DNA from: Parapedobacter sp042666505
GTDB taxonomy: Bacteria; Bacteroidota; Bacteroidia; Sphingobacteriales; Sphingobacteriaceae
Length of the DNA: 64,000 bases
Direction: 5' to 3'
Assembly: GCF_042666505.1 (NCBI RefSeq)
Contig: NZ_JBHTDN010000001.1
Location: 434,001-498,000, forward strand
Shown here: positions 61,061 to 64,000 of the stretch, piece by piece
Numbering within the stretch: position 1 is the stretch's first letter
How the letters are laid out: each line of letters starts with the position of its first letter
Program-made: the position numbers and the translations under genes
Notes under the pieces: generated by a model
What the model saw: only the letters and a program-made list of their open reading frames with translations
Databases searched by the model: none
Told to the model about the DNA's origin: nothing

Positions 61061-62566
61061 ATGACAGACGAGCGAGAGAACGAATCTCCTGCCTTATTGG
61101 AATGGGCAGAAGTTGAAGAATATATTCAACGTGCAAGCGATGCGTTTGAATCATACAGACAATATCCGGTGCCCCAACGCATGGATTTTTTACGGCAGAT
61201 CGGCCGTGAAATTGATACCATCCGAACCGATTTGATTGAAGTCAGTCAACGGGAGACGCATCTTCCCGAGGGGCGTCTTCGAGGGGAGATTGATCGGACG
61301 ATCAATCAAATCAATTTGTTTGCCGGAGTATTAGCGGAAGGATCATGGGTAAATGCGATTATTGATACCGCTGATCCGCAACGCACGCCGATTCCCAAAC
61401 CGGACATACGGCAGATGCAATTGCCCATCGGTCCGGTATGTGTGTATGGGGCAAGCAATTTCCCGTTTGCTTTCTCAGTGGCCGGGGGTGATACGATATC
61501 GGCTTTGGCCGCAGGGTGTCCCGTCTTGTACAAAGTGCACGAAGGCCATCCGCAGACGTCGTTGCTGGTAGGCAGCTGCATCGAAAGGGCCGCTCGCCAA
61601 ACGGGTATGCCCATCGGCGTATTCACTTTGTTGATGGTCGCAAGGGATGTAGGTATACAGGTGGTTACCCATCCGTTGATCACGGCGGTTGCGTTTACAG
61701 GCTCCTTTGCCGGGGGTAAGGCACTGTACGACGCAGCGGCAAAGAGATCGGTGCCGATCCCGGTTTACGCAGAAATGGGAAGTATCAACCCGGTTTTTTT
61801 GCTGCCTGATCGATTGAAGCTTCATGCGGAGGCAACCGCCACAGGTTTGGTGGCGTCCAATACTTTGGGGGCAGGGCAGTTTTGCACCAATCCGGGATTG
61901 ATGGTCCTGCTGCAATCGCCCGACACGGAACATTTTCTGTCGCTTTATGGTAAGCAGTTGGCGGAGCAGACCTGCCATGCCATGTTAACACCGGGCATCT
62001 ACCGGGCGTACACAATGGGTGTAGAACGTTTGAAATCCATGGGCACACTTAGCCTTTTGGGTGAAGGTAAAAAATCGGAGTTGGCCGAAGTCGCCGTTCC
62101 GGTAGCCTTCCGTGTTAGCGGGAGCGATTTTCTTCGAGATAAAACACTGCGGGAAGAGTATTTTGGGCCGGCATCCATCCACGTCGTTGCCGATGATGAA
62201 GCGCAATTGGTAGAAATTGCAAATGTATTGGACGGGCAGCTAACTGTTGGAGTTTGGTGTACGGATGTGGATATCGATTCATTCCGCGTCTTATTTCGGG
62301 TATTGGAACATAAGGCGGGTAGACTGGTCATCAACGGAGCGCCCACAGGCGTGGAAGTATGCCATGCCATGGTTCACGGCGGACCTTTCCCTGCTACGAC
62401 AGATGCCCGGAGCACGTCTGTGGGTACCCAGGCCATCTACCGTTTTACACGGCCGGTGAGTTACCAGAATTATCCCGATCGCTTATTGCCCATCGAATTA
62501 AGGAATGGCAACCAGCCGGGCATTTGGCGGAAAGTAGACGGCGAGCTGACCCGAAAGTCGATCTAA
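61061..62566 (+). CDS. Aldehyde dehydrogenase, alpha-ketoglutarate-semialdehyde dehydrogenase type
   Basis: 501 aa from the ATG at 61061; upstream in-frame codons fall in the terminator. ALDH hallmarks: 'GPVCVYGASNFPFAFSVAGGD', 'GCPVLYKVHEGHPQTS', catalytic Glu238 in 'YAEMGSINP' and Cys275 in 'GAGQFCTNPG'. The 'ASNFPFAFSVAGGDT' signature is that of NADP-linked dehydrogenases acting on 2,5-dioxopentanoate (alpha-ketoglutarate semialdehyde), the last step of oxidative pentose and sugar-acid breakdown. The FAH-family gene 177 bp downstream would provide that substrate, which supports this assignment over a generic aldehyde dehydrogenase. Confidence 0.88.
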   Translation: MTDERENESPALLEWAEVEEYIQRASDAFESYRQYPVPQRMDFLRQIGREIDTIRTDLIEVSQRETHLPEGRLRGEIDRTINQINLFAGVLAEGSWVNAIIDTADPQRTPIPKPDIRQMQLPIGPVCVYGASNFPFAFSVAGGDTISALAAGCPVLYKVHEGHPQTSLLVGSCIERAARQTGMPIGVFTLLMVARDVGIQVVTHPLITAVAFTGSFAGGKALYDAAAKRSVPIPVYAEMGSINPVFLLPDRLKLHAEATATGLVASNTLGAGQFCTNPGLMVLLQSPDTEHFLSLYGKQLAEQTCHAMLTPGIYRAYTMGVERLKSMGTLSLLGEGKKSELAEVAVPVAFRVSGSDFLRDKTLREEYFGPASIHVVADDEAQLVEIANVLDGQLTVGVWCTDVDIDSFRVLFRVLEHKAGRLVINGAPTGVEVCHAMVHGGPFPATTDARSTSVGTQAIYRFTRPVSYQNYPDRLLPIELRNGNQPGIWRKVDGELTRKSI

Positions 62567-62742
62567 AGCAAAAGGCAATGGCAATAGGATGGCTGCGGAT
62601 AACCGGCATAACAACGTAGAAATGAAGGGATAGAAGTGGGAAGCGAGCGGATTCGCTTGCCGGACACGTCCTGACCAAGCGTAGGTATGACCACGGATAA
62701 CCAATGGATTTATTGAAGGAGGCCAATAAAGACTAAAAATAG

Positions 62743-63588
62743 ATGAAGTTGTACAAAACTACACGAGGTATTCTGCTCGACAAAGTAGGTGGCTACTATC
62801 GAATTGATCAAGATTGGGATCAACTTATTAATCGGGACCAGCTGTACAAATATCTTCAGGAACGGTTAAAATCGATGCCGATAGTGGAAGAGCAAGAAGC
62901 AGAAAGCTGGATCGCCAGTGAGTTATTGCCGCCGATTGGAAATCAGGAAGTGTGGGCTGCCGGGGTAACTTATTTCAGGAGTATGGAAGCGCGTATGGAA
63001 GAGGCTAAAGATTCTGGTGGTGCCGATTTGTATGACAAGGTGTATCATGCTGATCGACCTGAATTGTTTTTCAAAGCGTTGCCGCATCGGGTCGTCGGCC
63101 ATGGACAGACGGTTAGTATCCGCAAGGATTCTGCATGGGATGTACCTGAACCGGAACTCACCCTTTTCATCAATTCATGGGGAAGCATCCAAGGGTATAC
63201 CATAGGAAACGATATGAGTTCGCGTAGTATTGAAGGAGAGAACGCGCTTTATCTACCGCAAGCAAAAGTATACGACCGAAGCGCCGCATTGGGTCCGTGT
63301 CTGTATGTGCCGGAACTGCTCATCGACCCCGAGACGATTATCGCCATGCAGATCTCAAGGGCAGGCAAAGTGCTGTTCAATGAATCCGTTCCGATCAATC
63401 GAATAAAACGCCCCTTGGAAGAGCTAGCGGCCTACCTGTACCGCGAATGCCAATTTATATACGGAAGCTACCTGATGACGGGTACTTGCCTCGTTCCGCC
63501 TGCTAATTTTACACTGACGCCAGGCGACGAAGTCGATATTACCATCGATTCGATCGGTACGTTACATAATACCGTAGGGTACAACTGA
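62743..63588 (+). CDS. Fumarylacetoacetase-family protein, probably 2-keto-3-deoxy-pentonate dehydratase
   Basis: 281 aa. The C-terminal two thirds is the FAH fold: 'VWAAGVTYFRSMEARMEEA', 'DVPEPELTLFINSWGSIQGYT', 'GNDMSSRSIEGENALYLPQAK' and 'GTCLVPPANFTLTPGDEVDI', with the metal-binding Glu residues in 'EPE'. FAH-fold enzymes include 2-dehydro-3-deoxy-D-arabinonate dehydratase, which makes alpha-ketoglutarate semialdehyde. The neighbouring dehydrogenase for that product makes this role likely, but an acylpyruvase-type hydrolase is possible. A 176-bp spacer before it holds no recognisable gene. Confidence 0.8.
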   Translation: MKLYKTTRGILLDKVGGYYRIDQDWDQLINRDQLYKYLQERLKSMPIVEEQEAESWIASELLPPIGNQEVWAAGVTYFRSMEARMEEAKDSGGADLYDKVYHADRPELFFKALPHRVVGHGQTVSIRKDSAWDVPEPELTLFINSWGSIQGYTIGNDMSSRSIEGENALYLPQAKVYDRSAALGPCLYVPELLIDPETIIAMQISRAGKVLFNESVPINRIKRPLEELAAYLYRECQFIYGSYLMTGTCLVPPANFTLTPGDEVDITIDSIGTLHNTVGYN

Positions 63589-63625
63589 AGACGTGCGGTG
63601 TAAGCCCTCATGTACCGAAGTGGTA

Positions 63626-63674
63626 AGTAGTAAACCCAAGCGTCATTGCGCTAACTACTGACCTTTTCTTTTCC
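63626..63674 (+). terminator. Terminator-like structure after the FAH-family gene
   Basis: AGTAGT (63626-63631) pairs with ACTACT (63654-63659), and inside it AGCG (63639-63642) pairs with CGCT (63649-63652). T-rich sequence (CCTTTTCTTTTCC) follows. It separates the gene from the DUF1080 gene with its own promoter. Confidence 0.55.
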
Positions 63675-63729
63675 ATAAATTGATCAATTAGGACAAAAAA
63701 CAGTTAGAATAGGATAGGAAATGAGTGGC

Positions 63730-63756
63730 TTGCCGCAGAGCGTGTCTCTATCTTTG
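63730..63756 (+). promoter_or_regulatory. Promoter of the DUF1080 gene (TTG-N16-TATCTTTG)
   Basis: TTG at 63730-63732 and TATCTTTG at 63749-63756 form a good Bacteroidota promoter. It places the transcription start after 63756 and so excludes the in-frame ATG at 63721 as start codon of the following gene. Confidence 0.6.
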
Positions 63757-63789
63757 TTAGATATTATTGCCTTAGTTAGCGAAAAGAGC

Positions 63790-64000
63790 ATGCGAGTACT
63801 TTTGTTATCTTCCTTTATGGCGGTATACCTTACGCCGGTATATGCGCAGCGGCCGGTACCATCGGAAAAAGCAGAAAAGACGATTACGTTATTTGATGGG
63901 AAGACCTTGGACGGCTGGAAGCCGATTGATCCTGATGACGCGAAATATTGGCAGGCAAAGGATAGCCTGATTGTCGGGGGAGATGGAGTCAACCCAGTGC
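63790..64000 (+). CDS. DUF1080 (3-keto-disaccharide hydrolase-like) protein, N-terminal part
   Basis: The frame starts at ATG 63790 with a signal peptide (MRVLLLSSFMAVYLTPVYA, then QRPVP) and runs off the right edge after about 70 codons. 'ITLFDGKTLDGWKPI' followed by 'YWQAKDSLIVGG' is the characteristic start of DUF1080 domains, a jelly-roll family of secreted sugar-binding or 3-keto-glycoside hydrolases frequent in Bacteroidota and Planctomycetes. The residues immediately after the signal show no Cys, so it is not a lipoprotein. Substrate unknown. Confidence 0.82.
   Translation, partial: MRVLLLSSFMAVYLTPVYAQRPVPSEKAEKTITLFDGKTLDGWKPIDPDDAKYWQAKDSLIVGGDGVNPV

Noticed and set aside
62567..62742. 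176-bp spacer between the aldehyde dehydrogenase and FAH-family genes as a hidden gene or RNA
   Set aside because: All frames are short, no strong stem with T-run and no RNA gene pattern was seen.

Overview
The window comes from the chromosome of a Bacteroidota species, most likely a member of the Sphingobacteriaceae (Parapedobacter/Olivibacter-like). The evidence is type IX secretion (T9SS) cargo with type-B C-terminal sorting domains, PorP/SprF partners, two-component regulator propellers, promoters of the TAnnTTTG type, and moderately GC-rich genes without strong Shine-Dalgarno sequences. Family calls are from recognisable motifs and order of domains; no database search was possible.

Region 1 (1-23.8 kb) is a surface-display locus. 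After the edge of a 7TMR-DISM-type membrane signalling gene on the minus strand come a Tat-exported protein of unknown function, a phage-tail-collar (microcystin-dependent) protein and a substrate-binding-protein fold without a signal peptide. These lead directly into a 2284-aa multidomain T9SS cargo and a PorP/SprF protein. A propeller histidine kinase and a LuxR-type response regulator follow, then a second cargo/PorP pair whose 3' part duplicates the first. The second cargo (2629 aa) is the most remarkable object here. It carries BspA/DUF285 repeat blocks, a parallel beta-helix and two ubiquitin-fold domains. The first of these matches human ubiquitin at 58 of 73 aligned positions, yet it is embedded in a protein predicted to be secreted and has no di-glycine tail.

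Region 2 (23.8-33.5 kb) is housekeeping: a DivIC/FtsB septum protein, a decayed outer-membrane-protein remnant, rlmH, a 41-aa membrane protein, a DUF5606 protein coupled to a cyclophilin, a divergent HxlR/DoxX pair with clear operator-like palindromes, radC, pheT, a coiled-coil protein plus zapA, a likely 6S RNA, rny and a DUF962-like membrane protein.

Region 3 (33.5-53.3 kb) is a second surface locus. A STAND-type ATPase with an N-terminal helical domain points away from a 675-bp leader. The leader precedes a 4026-aa T9SS cargo containing four near-identical 237-bp repeats and five 399-bp repeats, followed by PorP/SprF, a PorE-like OmpA protein and a strong terminator. A TPR-like protein of unknown function is convergent.

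Region 4 (53.5-64 kb) is catabolic: ribokinase, a GRP-type sugar transporter, a large lipoprotein fusing a DUF6807 (PmoA-like) domain to a propeller/HEAT/cytochrome c protein, a truncated ADP-ribosylglycohydrolase-like gene and a nucleoside hydrolase lipoprotein. After a terminator come an aldehyde dehydrogenase and a fumarylacetoacetase-family protein resembling the last steps of oxidative pentose breakdown, then the start of a DUF1080 glycoside-hydrolase-like gene cut by the window edge.
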